DNA of 64,000 bases from assembly GCF_003337555.1 (NCBI RefSeq), contig NZ_QPJK01000005.1, positions 372,001 through 436,000 on the forward strand. Direction: 5' to 3'. Below, piece after piece: positions 1 through 8,057 of this stretch; position 1 is the first letter of the stretch; every line of letters begins with the position of its first letter. The DNA is from Pseudorhodoferax soli (GTDB lineage Bacteria; Pseudomonadota; Gammaproteobacteria; Burkholderiales; Burkholderiaceae_C). Both the position numbers and the translations under genes were made by a program. The notes beneath the pieces are model-generated. The model saw only the letters and a list, made by a program, of their open reading frames with translations, was not told the origin of the DNA and made no database searches.

Positions 1-99
1 GCACGCAAGGCCTGGCTGCAGCGCCCGGCGGCAGCGCTGCCGCAGCGCCTGCTGGCACGCTCCTGGCTGCTGACCATGTGGTGGGCGGGTCCGCGATGA
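1..99 (+). CDS. C-terminal end of an unidentified protein (partial)
   Basis: The first frame is open from the window edge and ends in TGA at 97-99, giving 32 residues that finish in the tryptophan-rich tail LLTMWWAGPR. The gene starts outside the window. The tail is basic and hydrophobic and carries no motif I recognise. The gap to the next gene is only about 40 bp, so it could be the promoter-proximal gene of the yej operon, but that is inference. Confidence 0.45.
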   Translation, partial: ARKAWLQRPAAALPQRLLARSWLLTMWWAGPR

Positions 100-139
100 G
101 GCCGGGCCGGTGGCGCGGGGCATACCGCAGAATGGCTGC

Positions 140-1936
140 ATGAGGATCTGGTTTCTTTGCATGGCCTGGCTGATGGCCGTTCCTGCCTGGGGGGCGCATG
201 CCTATGCCCAGTTCGGCGATATCCGCTACGGGCCCGGCTTCACGCACTTCGACTATGTGAACCCCGACGCCCCCAAGGGTGGCGAGATCCGCCTGGTGCC
301 GCCGATCGCGGTGACGCAGTTCGACAAGTTCAACCCGTTCACGCTCAAGGGCACGCCGCCCGCGGGCCTGACCGAGCTGGTGTTCGAGTCCCTGCTGACG
401 GGCAACCTGCAGGAGCCGGCCACGGGCTACGGCCTGCTGGCCGAGGATGTCCAGGTGGCGCCGGACGGTCGCTCGGCCACGTTCCGCCTGCGGCCACAGG
501 CGCGCTTCAGCAATGGCCTGCCGGTGCTGGCGGCCGATGTCGTGCACTCCTTCGAGACCTTGATGAGCCCGCGCGCGGCGCCGCAGTACCGGACCCTGCT
601 GGCCGATGTCGCGCGTGTCGTCGCGCTCGGCGAACGCGTGGTGCGCTTCGACTTCTCGAGCGACAACCGCGAGTTGCCCCTGATGGTGGGCGGCATCCCG
701 GTGTTCAGCCGCGCGTGGGGCGCGGGCAAGCCCTTCGACCAGGTCACGACCGACCTGCCGATCGGCTCGGGGCCCTACCAGCCCAGCAGCGCACGGCTGG
801 GCCGCGACATCACCTATGTGCGCCGCGCGGACTACTGGGGCTGGGAGTTGCCCGTGCGCCGCGGCATGTACAACTTCGACCGCATCACCTACAAGCTGTA
901 CCTGGACGATGCGGCCCGCTTCGAGGGGCTCAAGGCCGGCGAGTACGACCTGAAGCGCGAGTTCATTTCGCGCAACTGGGCGCGCCAGTACCGGGGCCGC
1001 GCGTTCGACGCCGGCGAGGTGCGCAAGCGCGTGTTCGAGCACCGCTATCCCGGCGATTTCCAGGGCTACATCTTCAACCTGCGCAGTCCCAAGCTGAAGG
1101 ACATCCGCGTGCGCCAGGCGCTGGCGCTGACCATGGACTTCGAGTGGCTGAACCGCCAGATGTTCTATGGCCTGTACGCGCGGGTGCAGGGCTGGTTTCC
1201 TGGCAGCGACTTCCAGGCGGTGGGCGCGCCCAAGGCCGATGAGCTGGCACTGCTGGAGCCGCTGCGGGCGCAGTTGCGGCCAGAGGTGTTCGGCGAAGTG
1301 CCGCTGTCGCCCAGCACGGCGCCGCCGTCCAGCCTGCGCGAGAACCTGCGCCATGCGCGCGCGCTGCTGGCCGATGCGGGCTGGACCTACCGCGACGGTG
1401 CGCTGCGCAACGCCAAGGGCGAAGCGTTCGTGCTCGAGTACCTCACGGCCCAGCCCTCGGGCGTGCGCCTGGTGCTGCCCATGCAGGCGGCGATGGCCAA
1501 GCTGGGCATCGCGCTCACGGTGCGCACCGTCGACGGGGCGCTGTACCAGCAGCGCATGGACGACTTCAACTTCGAGTTGGCGAGCCTGCGGATTCCGGCC
1601 ACGTTGACGCCCGGCAGCGAGCTGTTCGAGCGCTTCGGGTCCAAGGCCGCCAAGACCCCTGGTTCGGCCAACTACTGGGGCATCGAGGACCCTGCGGTCG
1701 ATGCCTTGATCCGCCACGCCACGGCGGCTACGACGCGGGAGCAGCTCGACAGCGCCCTGCGGGCCCTCGATCGCGTGCTGCGACTTGGTTACTATGCCAT
1801 CCCCCAATGGACCAGCCGCAACTTCCTGGTCGGCTATCGGCCGGAAGGTTTCGGGTTGCCGCCTGTCGTGCCACCCTACTATGAGCCCGACAGCTGGGCA
1901 GCCGTCACCTGGTGGGCTGTGCCCAAGAATCCCTGA
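140..1936 (+). CDS. yejA: YejA-like periplasmic peptide-binding protein of an ABC importer
   Basis: Solute-binding protein of extracellular family 5, which captures peptides in the periplasm for the permease encoded next. I chose the ATG at 140 over the upstream in-frame GTG at 110 because it places a classical signal peptide (MRIWFLCMAWLMAVPAWG) at the N-terminus. The mature part opens with the family-typical run FDYVNPDAPKGGEIRL. At 598 residues it matches the usual YejA length of about 600. The family is known for uptake of microcin C-like and other N-formylated peptides. It is followed after 3 bp by both permeases and the ATPase, so the four genes form one operon. Confidence 0.93.
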   Translation: MRIWFLCMAWLMAVPAWGAHAYAQFGDIRYGPGFTHFDYVNPDAPKGGEIRLVPPIAVTQFDKFNPFTLKGTPPAGLTELVFESLLTGNLQEPATGYGLLAEDVQVAPDGRSATFRLRPQARFSNGLPVLAADVVHSFETLMSPRAAPQYRTLLADVARVVALGERVVRFDFSSDNRELPLMVGGIPVFSRAWGAGKPFDQVTTDLPIGSGPYQPSSARLGRDITYVRRADYWGWELPVRRGMYNFDRITYKLYLDDAARFEGLKAGEYDLKREFISRNWARQYRGRAFDAGEVRKRVFEHRYPGDFQGYIFNLRSPKLKDIRVRQALALTMDFEWLNRQMFYGLYARVQGWFPGSDFQAVGAPKADELALLEPLRAQLRPEVFGEVPLSPSTAPPSSLRENLRHARALLADAGWTYRDGALRNAKGEAFVLEYLTAQPSGVRLVLPMQAAMAKLGIALTVRTVDGALYQQRMDDFNFELASLRIPATLTPGSELFERFGSKAAKTPGSANYWGIEDPAVDALIRHATAATTREQLDSALRALDRVLRLGYYAIPQWTSRNFLVGYRPEGFGLPPVVPPYYEPDSWAAVTWWAVPKNP

Positions 1937-1939
1937 TCC

Positions 1940-2974
1940 ATGGCCGCCTATATCGTCAAACGCCTGTTGCTGATGTTTCCCACGCTGCTGGGCGTGCTGT
2001 TGCTGACCTTCGTGGTCATCCAGTTCGTGCCGGGCGGTCCGGTCGAGCAGATGGTGGCGCAGCTGCAGGGGCGCGATGGCGGCGGGGAAGGCCCCTCGGC
2101 CAGCTCTGCCGGCTACCGTGGCCGCCAGGGGCTGAGCCCGCAGCAGGTCGAGGAGATCAAGGTGCTCTACGGCTTCGACAAGCCGGCGCCCGAGCGCTTC
2201 TGGCAGATGCTGAAGTCCTTCGCGCAGTTCGACCTGGGCCAGAGCTTCTACCAGCGCAAGGGGGTGTGGGAGCTCATCAAGGAAAAGCTCCCCGTCTCCG
2301 TCAGCCTGGGCCTGTGGACCTTCTTCATCAGCTACCTGATCGCCGTGCCGCTGGGCGTGGCCAAGGCCGTGCGTGCGGGCTCGCGCTTCGACTTCGTGAC
2401 CACGCTCATCGTGCTGGTCGGCTATGCCATTCCGGGCTTCGTGCTGGGCGTGGCGCTGCTCGTGGTCTTCGGCGGGCAGCTGCAGTGGTTCCCGCTGCGC
2501 GGGCTGGTCTCGTCGAACTGGGAGCAGTTGTCCGTCGGCGCGCGCATTGCCGACTACCTCTGGCACATCACGCTGCCGGTCACGGCCATGGTGCTGGGCA
2601 GCTTCGCGGTGACGGCCATGCTGACCAAGAACGCCTTCCTTGAGGAGATCCGCAAGCAATACGTGCTGACGGCGCGCGCCAAGGGACTGAGCGAGCGCCG
2701 CGTGCTCTGGAAGCACGTGTTCCGCAATGCGCTGATCCCCATCATCACGGGCTTTCCCGCGGCCTTCATCGGCGCCTTCTTCACGGGCTCGCTGCTGATC
2801 GAGACGCTGTTCTCGCTCGACGGCCTGGGCCTGCTGAGCTATGAGAGCGTCATCCGGCGCGACTACCCGGTGGTGCTGGGCACCTTGTTCTTCTTCACGC
2901 TGATCGGGCTCGTGACCAAGCTGATCAGCGACCTGTCCTATGTGCTGGTTGATCCACGGGTGAAATTTGACTAG
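1940..2974 (+). CDS. yejB: YejB-like ABC transporter permease
   Basis: Inner-membrane permease subunit of the oligopeptide (DppB/OppB) class, 344 residues with about six membrane segments. A hydrophobic anchor at residues 8-28 is followed by a long periplasmic stretch rich in Gly, Ser and Gln (about 45-65). The cytoplasmic EAA-type loop that docks on the ATPase is visible as TARAKGLSERRVLWKHVFRN around residues 235-255. It starts 3 bp after yejA and overlaps the region where yejE begins, so translation is probably coupled. It should form a heterodimer with YejE. Confidence 0.94.
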   Translation: MAAYIVKRLLLMFPTLLGVLLLTFVVIQFVPGGPVEQMVAQLQGRDGGGEGPSASSAGYRGRQGLSPQQVEEIKVLYGFDKPAPERFWQMLKSFAQFDLGQSFYQRKGVWELIKEKLPVSVSLGLWTFFISYLIAVPLGVAKAVRAGSRFDFVTTLIVLVGYAIPGFVLGVALLVVFGGQLQWFPLRGLVSSNWEQLSVGARIADYLWHITLPVTAMVLGSFAVTAMLTKNAFLEEIRKQYVLTARAKGLSERRVLWKHVFRNALIPIITGFPAAFIGAFFTGSLLIETLFSLDGLGLLSYESVIRRDYPVVLGTLFFFTLIGLVTKLISDLSYVLVDPRVKFD

Positions 2975-2981
2975 CAGCACC

Positions 2982-4049
2982 ATGCCGCCCACGGCTGCTG
3001 CGCCGGCACCGGCGCCGGAGCCGTTGCACCTCTCGCCCGGCCGTCGTGCCTGGCAGCGCTTTCGCCGCAACAAGCTTGGCTTCTACAGCCTGGTGCTGTT
3101 CTGCACGCTGGTGGTGCTGAGCCTGTTCGCCGAGGTCCTGTCCACCGACAAGCCGCTCGTCGTGCATTACGAAGGCCAGACCTATTACCCGGTGCTGCGC
3201 GACTATTCCGAGAAGGTCTTCGGTGGCGACTTCGAGACACCGGCCGACTACCTGGACCCCTTCATCCGCCAGCGCATCACCCGTGGCGAGAACTGGGCCG
3301 TCTATGCGCCCAACCCTTACGGCCCGCGCACGCTGAACTACTTCGCAAGCCAGCCCAACCCGGCTGCGCCCTCGACCGAGAACTTCTTCGGCACCGACGA
3401 CCGCGGCCGCGACCTGCTGGCCCAGCTGGTCTACGGTTTCCGCGTCAGCGTGCTGTTCGCGCTGGCGCTGACGGCGATCGGCGTGGTGCTGGGCATCGTG
3501 ACGGGCGCCATCCAGGGCTACTTCGGCGGCAAGACCGACCTTGCATTCCAGCGCTTCATCGAGATCTGGGGCTCCATGCCCGAGCTGTACCTGCTCATCA
3601 TCTTCAGCGCCATCTTCGCGCCCAGCGTGTCGCTGCTGCTGGTGCTGCTCTCGCTGTTCGGCTGGATGGGGCTGTCGGACTACGTGCGGGCCGAGTTCCT
3701 GCGCAACCGGCAGATGGACTACGTGCGCTCCGCGCGCGCGTTGGGCGTGTCCAGCGTGCAGATCATGTGGCGCCACATCCTGCCCAATTCCATGGTGCCG
3801 GTGGTGACCTTCCTGCCGTTCCGCATGAGCGCGGCCATCCTGGCCCTGACCTCGCTGGACTTCCTGGGCCTGGGCGTGCCACCCGGCACGCCTTCGCTGG
3901 GCGAGCTGCTGAGCCAGGGCAAGGCCAACATCGATGCCTGGTGGATCTCCATGTCCACCTTCGGCGTGCTGGTGCTGACCTTGCTGCTGCTGACCTTCAT
4001 GGGCGACGCGCTGCGCGATGCGCTCGACCCGCGAAAGGCTGAGAAATGA
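2982..4049 (+). CDS. yejE: YejE-like ABC transporter permease
   Basis: Second permease subunit (DppC/OppC class). A proline/alanine-rich cytoplasmic N-terminus precedes the first membrane helix near residue 35, then a large periplasmic insertion of about 120 residues and four or five further helices. The EAA loop reads YVRSARALGVSSVQIMWRHI. The ATG at 2982 is used here; a TTG at 2967 in the same frame would overlap the yejB stop and cannot be excluded. The stop overlaps the ATG of yejF by 4 bp (ATGA), a sign of coupled translation. Confidence 0.93.
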   Translation: MPPTAAAPAPAPEPLHLSPGRRAWQRFRRNKLGFYSLVLFCTLVVLSLFAEVLSTDKPLVVHYEGQTYYPVLRDYSEKVFGGDFETPADYLDPFIRQRITRGENWAVYAPNPYGPRTLNYFASQPNPAAPSTENFFGTDDRGRDLLAQLVYGFRVSVLFALALTAIGVVLGIVTGAIQGYFGGKTDLAFQRFIEIWGSMPELYLLIIFSAIFAPSVSLLLVLLSLFGWMGLSDYVRAEFLRNRQMDYVRSARALGVSSVQIMWRHILPNSMVPVVTFLPFRMSAAILALTSLDFLGLGVPPGTPSLGELLSQGKANIDAWWISMSTFGVLVLTLLLLTFMGDALRDALDPRKAEK

Positions 4050-5680
4050 CGCAGCCCCTGTTGTTGAACGCCAAACAGCTGCAGGTGTCCTTCGGCGGCC
4101 ACACCGTGGTGCACGGTGTCGATTTCACCCTGGCACCCGGCGAGAAGCTCGCGCTGGTCGGCGAATCCGGCTCGGGCAAGACCGTCACGGCGCTGAGCCT
4201 GCTGCGCCTGGTGCCCGACGCGCAGGTCACGGGCCAGGCGCTCTTCCAGGGCCGTGCAGGCTGGACCGACCTCGTGAGCCTGCCCGAGCGCGAGGTGCGT
4301 GCCATCCGCGGCCAGGAGATCGCGATGATCTTCCAGGAGCCGATGACGGCACTGAACCCGCTTTACACCGTGGGCGAGCAGATCGCCGAGGTGCTGCAGC
4401 TCAAGCAGGCGCTGCTGCGCGGCGAGGCCTGGCGCGAGGCCGTGCGCCTGCTGGGCGACACCGGCATCCCCGAGCCCGAACGCCGCGCCGGTGCCTACCC
4501 GCACCAGCTGTCGGGCGGGCAGCGCCAACGCGCGATGATCGCGATGGCTCTGGCTTGCAAGCCGGCGCTGCTGCTGGCCGACGAGCCGACGACGGCACTG
4601 GACGTGACGCTGCGCGGCCAGATCCTGGACCTGCTGTCCGACCTGCAGCGCCGCAACGGCATGGCCGTGCTGCTGATCACGCACGACCTGAACCTGGTGC
4701 GCCGCTTCGCCGACCGCGTGGCCGTGATGGAGGCCGGTCACATCGTGGAGCAGGGCCCGGTCGAGCAGGTCTTCGCCCAGCCCAGGCACCCCTACACGCG
4801 CCGGCTCATCGACAGCCGGCCGCAGCGCGATGTGCTGGAAACCCCTGCCGAGGGGGTGCCGGTGCTGCGCGCCGATGGCATGCGCGTGAGCTATACGGTC
4901 ACGCTGCCCGGCATCGCGGGCTGGTTCCGCAAGGGCCGCTTCGAGGCCGTCAAGGGCGCGGACTTCGCGGTGCCGCCCGGCCGCACACTGGGCGTGATCG
5001 GCGAATCCGGTTCGGGCAAGTCCACGCTGGCGCTCGCAGCCCTGGGCCTGCTGCCGTCGCAGGGGCGGCTGGAGGTGGCCGGCGGCACCTGGGGCGGCGG
5101 GCGCCGTGCCGAACTTGCGCTGCGCCGCGCCGTGCAGGTGGTGTTCCAGGACCCGTTTTCCTCGCTCTCGCCACGCATGACGATCGAGGAGATCGTCGGC
5201 GAGGGCCTGCGCGTGCACGCGCCCGAACTCACGCCCGAGCAGCGGCGTCCCCGCGTGCAGGCCGCATTGGCCGACGTGGGCATGACGGCCGAGCGCTTCC
5301 CGGCACTGCTGCAGCGCTATCCGCACGAGTTCTCCGGCGGCCAGCGCCAGCGCATCGCGATCGCGCGCGCGCTGATCGTCGAGCCGACGCTCTTGGTGCT
5401 GGACGAACCCACCAGCGCGCTGGACGTGACGATCCAGAAACAGGTGCTCGAGTTGCTGCAAAAACTGCAGCGCTCCCGCGGCCTGGCCTACCTGCTGATC
5501 ACCCACGACGTGGATGTGGTACGGGCCATGGCGCACGACGTGATCGTGATGAAAGACGGGGAGATCGTTGAATTCGGCCCGGCGGCCACCATGTTGGACA
5601 CACCGCATCACCCCTATACGCGCAGCCTGGTGGCTGCCGCTGCACCTGTGGGTGTACACAGCCCGCCAAATTTGGGCTAG
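4046..5680 (+). CDS. yejF: YejF-like dual ABC ATPase of the peptide importer
   Basis: A single 544-residue polypeptide with two complete nucleotide-binding domains, as expected for YejF, rather than the separate DppD/DppF subunits. Domain 1 has Walker A GESGSGKT (39-46), signature LSGGQRQR and Walker B LLLADEP. Domain 2 has Walker [10 protein letters not shown], signature FSGGQRQR and Walker B LLVLDEP. Each ends in the oligopeptide-type tail (HPYTRRL, HPYTRSL). Domain 2 carries a glycine-rich insertion near residues 345-355. It is the last gene of the operon; its stop overlaps the -10 element of a candidate rimP promoter. Confidence 0.95.
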   Translation: MTQPLLLNAKQLQVSFGGHTVVHGVDFTLAPGEKLALVGESGSGKTVTALSLLRLVPDAQVTGQALFQGRAGWTDLVSLPEREVRAIRGQEIAMIFQEPMTALNPLYTVGEQIAEVLQLKQALLRGEAWREAVRLLGDTGIPEPERRAGAYPHQLSGGQRQRAMIAMALACKPALLLADEPTTALDVTLRGQILDLLSDLQRRNGMAVLLITHDLNLVRRFADRVAVMEAGHIVEQGPVEQVFAQPRHPYTRRLIDSRPQRDVLETPAEGVPVLRADGMRVSYTVTLPGIAGWFRKGRFEAVKGADFAVPPGRTLGVIGESGSGKSTLALAALGLLPSQGRLEVAGGTWGGGRRAELALRRAVQVVFQDPFSSLSPRMTIEEIVGEGLRVHAPELTPEQRRPRVQAALADVGMTAERFPALLQRYPHEFSGGQRQRIAIARALIVEPTLLVLDEPTSALDVTIQKQVLELLQKLQRSRGLAYLLITHDVDVVRAMAHDVIVMKDGEIVEFGPAATMLDTPHHPYTRSLVAAAAPVGVHSPPNLG

Positions 5681-5683
5681 AAT
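5655..5683 (+). promoter_or_regulatory. Candidate promoter of the rimP-nusA-infB operon
   Basis: TACACA at 5655-5660 and TAGAAT at 5678-5683 are separated by 17 bp and fit a sigma-70 promoter. The -10 element overlaps the yejF stop codon. Predicted transcription would begin near 5690, just ahead of the leader hairpin. This is the only good candidate in the gap before rimP, but I infer it from consensus alone. Confidence 0.45.
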
Positions 5684-5694
5684 GCGCGCTTCAC

Positions 5695-5735
5695 GACCAA
5701 ATGGGCGGGTAGCTACCGGCCCATTTTTTTTGGTC
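5695..5735 (+). terminator. Rho-independent terminator/attenuator-like hairpin in the rimP leader
   Basis: An almost continuous hairpin pairs AAATGGGC (5699-5706) with the mirror segment ending CCCATTT (5720-5726), with GGTAGCTACC at the apex. It is followed by eight T residues at 5724-5731. The arms GACC (5695-5698) and GGTC (5732-5735) extend the stem across the T tract. It could end yejF transcription. If the promoter at 5655 is real, it also lies at the very 5' end of the rimP-nusA-infB message and could act as an attenuator. Confidence 0.7.
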
Positions 5736-5748
5736 GCTTGATTTTGAG

Positions 5749-5823
5749 GATTGACGCAAGCAAGGGCGCCTGGCGACTTTGCCTTGGCACATGCGTTGTG
5801 TTTGCGGCCGGTTTGCGTCAATC
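5749..5823 (+). promoter_or_regulatory. Long inverted repeat in the rimP leader
   Basis: GATTGACGCAA (5749-5759) is perfectly complementary to TTGCGTCAATC (5813-5823), an 11-bp stem enclosing 53 nt. The enclosed part can form a smaller stem of CAAGG (5761-5765) with CCTTG (5782-5786). The structure ends about 25 nt before the ribosome-binding site of rimP. The 5' untranslated region of this operon is therefore folded. It could mediate autoregulation by a product such as NusA, or it could be a structured leader of a known rimP-leader type. Confidence 0.5.
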
Positions 5824-5858
5824 GTGTTGTTGGTGTGTTGTTGGGCAAAAGGAGAGCC

Positions 5859-6482
5859 GTGGCGTTGCAGGAGCTGGTGACCAAGACCGTCGAAGGTCTG
5901 GGATACGACTTGGTGGAGATCGAGCGCTCTGCCGGAGGCTTGCTGCGCATCACGATCGACCATCCCTGGGTGCCGGGCACCGCCAAGGGCACTGAGTTGT
6001 TCATCACGGTGGAAGACTGCGAGAAGGTCACGCGCCAGCTGCAGTTCGGCCTGGAAGTGGAGGGCGTCGAGTACCGCCGGCTGGAGGTGTCCTCGCCCGG
6101 GATCGACCGCCCGTTGCGCAAGGAAGCCGATTTCCAGCGCTTTGCCGGCGAACTGGTCGACCTGACGCTCAAGGCCCCGCTGGGCGCCGCGGCCGCGGGC
6201 CAGGTGGCGCCGACACGCAAGAAGTTCCGCGGCCGGCTCGAGCGCGTCGAGGCCGTGAACGCCGACACACCGGCCGACGCGCAGGCCGCCGCACCGGCGC
6301 AGTGGCAACTGCTGTGGAGCGAGGAGCCGCCCGCACCCAAGCCCGGACAGAAGCCGTCCCGCAAGAAGACCGAGTTGCCGGTGCACGTGCTGGGCTTCAC
6401 GCTGGACGAACTGCGCGACGCCCGCCTGGCGCCGGTGGTGAATTTCAAGGGCCGCGGCAACAGTGCGGCCGCCGAAGAATGA
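5859..6482 (+). CDS. rimP: Ribosome maturation factor RimP
   Basis: RimP assists late 30S subunit assembly in the cytoplasm. The GTG at 5859 is preceded by AAGGAG (5848-5853) and gives the family-typical N-terminus [20 protein letters not shown]. The open frame extends further upstream, but that stretch lies in the structured leader. The motif [10 protein letters not shown], typical of RimP, is present. The product is 207 residues, longer than the roughly 150 of enteric RimP, because of an Ala/Pro/Lys-rich insertion in the C-terminal domain (about residues 125-175). This is usual in Burkholderiales. nusA follows after 54 bp. Confidence 0.93.
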   Translation: MALQELVTKTVEGLGYDLVEIERSAGGLLRITIDHPWVPGTAKGTELFITVEDCEKVTRQLQFGLEVEGVEYRRLEVSSPGIDRPLRKEADFQRFAGELVDLTLKAPLGAAAAGQVAPTRKKFRGRLERVEAVNADTPADAQAAAPAQWQLLWSEEPPAPKPGQKPSRKKTELPVHVLGFTLDELRDARLAPVVNFKGRGNSAAAEE

Positions 6483-6536
6483 AGGGACGCCCCCGGATGT
6501 CCCCGCAACGAATGAAGACTGCAGGAGAAGCATGAC

Positions 6537-8033
6537 ATGAACCGCGAAATGCTGATGTTGGTCGACGCGATCTCGCGCGAGAAGAACGTGGAGCGCGATG
6601 TCGTGTTCGGCGCGGTCGAGGCCGCCCTGGCCCAGGCCACCAAGAAGCTGTACCAGGGCGAAGTGGACATCCGCGTGGCGGTGGACCGCGACAACGGCGT
6701 CTACGAGACCTTCCGCCGCTGGCTGGTCGTGCCCGATTCCGCCGGTCTGCAGAATCCCGAGGCCGAGGAGCTGTACTCCGACGTCAAGGAAGACATCGCC
6801 GACATTGAAGAAGGCGACTACATCGAGAAGCCGGTCGAGTCCGTGCCGATCGGCCGCATCGGTGCAATGGCCGCCAAGCAGGTCATCCTGCAGAAGATCC
6901 GCGACGCCGAGCGCGAGATGCTGCTCAACGACTTCATGAGCCGTGGCGACAAGATCTTCGTTGGCACCGTCAAGCGCATGGACAAGGGCGACATCATCGT
7001 GGAGAGCGGCCGTGTCGAAGGCCGGCTGCGCCGCAGCGAGATGATCCCCAAGGAAAACTTGCGCACGGGCGACCGTGTGCGGGCCATGATCATGGAGGTC
7101 GACCTCACGCTGCGCGGCGCGCCCATCATCCTGTCGCGCTCTTCGCCGGCCTACATGGTCGAGCTGTTCCGTCAGGAAGTGCCCGAGATCGAGCAAGGCC
7201 TGCTGGAGATCAAGTCATGCGCCCGTGATGCCGGTTCGCGCGCCAAGATCGCCGTGGTCTCGCACGACAAGCGCGTCGACCCGATCGGCACCTGTGTCGG
7301 CGTGCGCGGCACGCGTGTCAACGCGGTCACCAACGAGCTGGCCGGCGAGCGCGTGGACATCGTGCTGTGGAGCGAAGACCCGGCGCAGTTCGTGATCGGT
7401 GCACTCGCTCCGGCCAACGTGTCCTCCATCGTCGTGGACGAGGAGCGCCATGCCATGGATGTGGTGGTCGACGAGGAGAACCTCGCCATCGCCATCGGCC
7501 GCGGCGGCCAGAACGTGCGCCTGGCAGCCGAGTTGACCGGCTGGAAGATCAACATCATGGACGCCGCCGAATCGGCGCAGAAGCAGGCCGAGGAGACCGA
7601 CTCCAGCCGCAAGCTGTTCATGGAAAAGCTCGATGTGGACGAAGAGATCGCCGACATCCTGATCTCCGAAGGCTTTACCAGCCTCGAAGAAGTGGCCTAT
7701 GTGCCGCTGCAGGAAATGTTGGAGATCGAAAGCTTCGACGAAGAGACGGTCACCGAGCTGCGTTCCCGTGCCAAGGATGCGCTGCTGACCATGGAAATCG
7801 CGAAGGAAGAAGGCGTGGAAGGGGTGTCGCAGAACCTGCGCGACCTCGAAGGCCTGTCGGCCGAGATGATCGACAAGCTCCAAGCGAACGGGGTGAACAC
7901 CCGCGACGATCTGGCCGACCTGGCCGTCGACGAACTCACAGATATCACAGGCCAGTCCACGGACGAGGCCACGGCCCTGATCATGAAGGCGCGCGAGCAC
8001 TGGTTCGCCAGCGACGCCGCTTCGCATGAGTAA
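6537..8033 (+). CDS. nusA: Transcription termination/antitermination factor NusA
   Basis: NusA binds RNA polymerase and modulates pausing, termination and antitermination. The 498 residues show the full order: N-terminal polymerase-binding domain (1-130), S1 domain (about 135-205), two KH domains (ending near residue 345, with the [10 protein letters not shown] motif) and two acidic C-terminal repeats (about 360-420 and 435-495), as in E. coli. The start has a good ribosome-binding site (GCAGGAGAAG) and an ATGAC-ATGA arrangement. It lies between rimP and infB as in most proteobacteria. Confidence 0.97.
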   Translation: MNREMLMLVDAISREKNVERDVVFGAVEAALAQATKKLYQGEVDIRVAVDRDNGVYETFRRWLVVPDSAGLQNPEAEELYSDVKEDIADIEEGDYIEKPVESVPIGRIGAMAAKQVILQKIRDAEREMLLNDFMSRGDKIFVGTVKRMDKGDIIVESGRVEGRLRRSEMIPKENLRTGDRVRAMIMEVDLTLRGAPIILSRSSPAYMVELFRQEVPEIEQGLLEIKSCARDAGSRAKIAVVSHDKRVDPIGTCVGVRGTRVNAVTNELAGERVDIVLWSEDPAQFVIGALAPANVSSIVVDEERHAMDVVVDEENLAIAIGRGGQNVRLAAELTGWKINIMDAAESAQKQAEETDSSRKLFMEKLDVDEEIADILISEGFTSLEEVAYVPLQEMLEIESFDEETVTELRSRAKDALLTMEIAKEEGVEGVSQNLRDLEGLSAEMIDKLQANGVNTRDDLADLAVDELTDITGQSTDEATALIMKAREHWFASDAASHE

Positions 8034-8057
8034 TGGCTATGAAAGGTTGCGCAGTAC

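Noticed and set aside
5684-5858. A tRNA gene upstream of rimP as in enteric bacteria
   Set aside because: No cloverleaf, T-loop GTTCGA-type sequence or CCA end could be found in this gap; the symmetric sequences form long simple hairpins instead.
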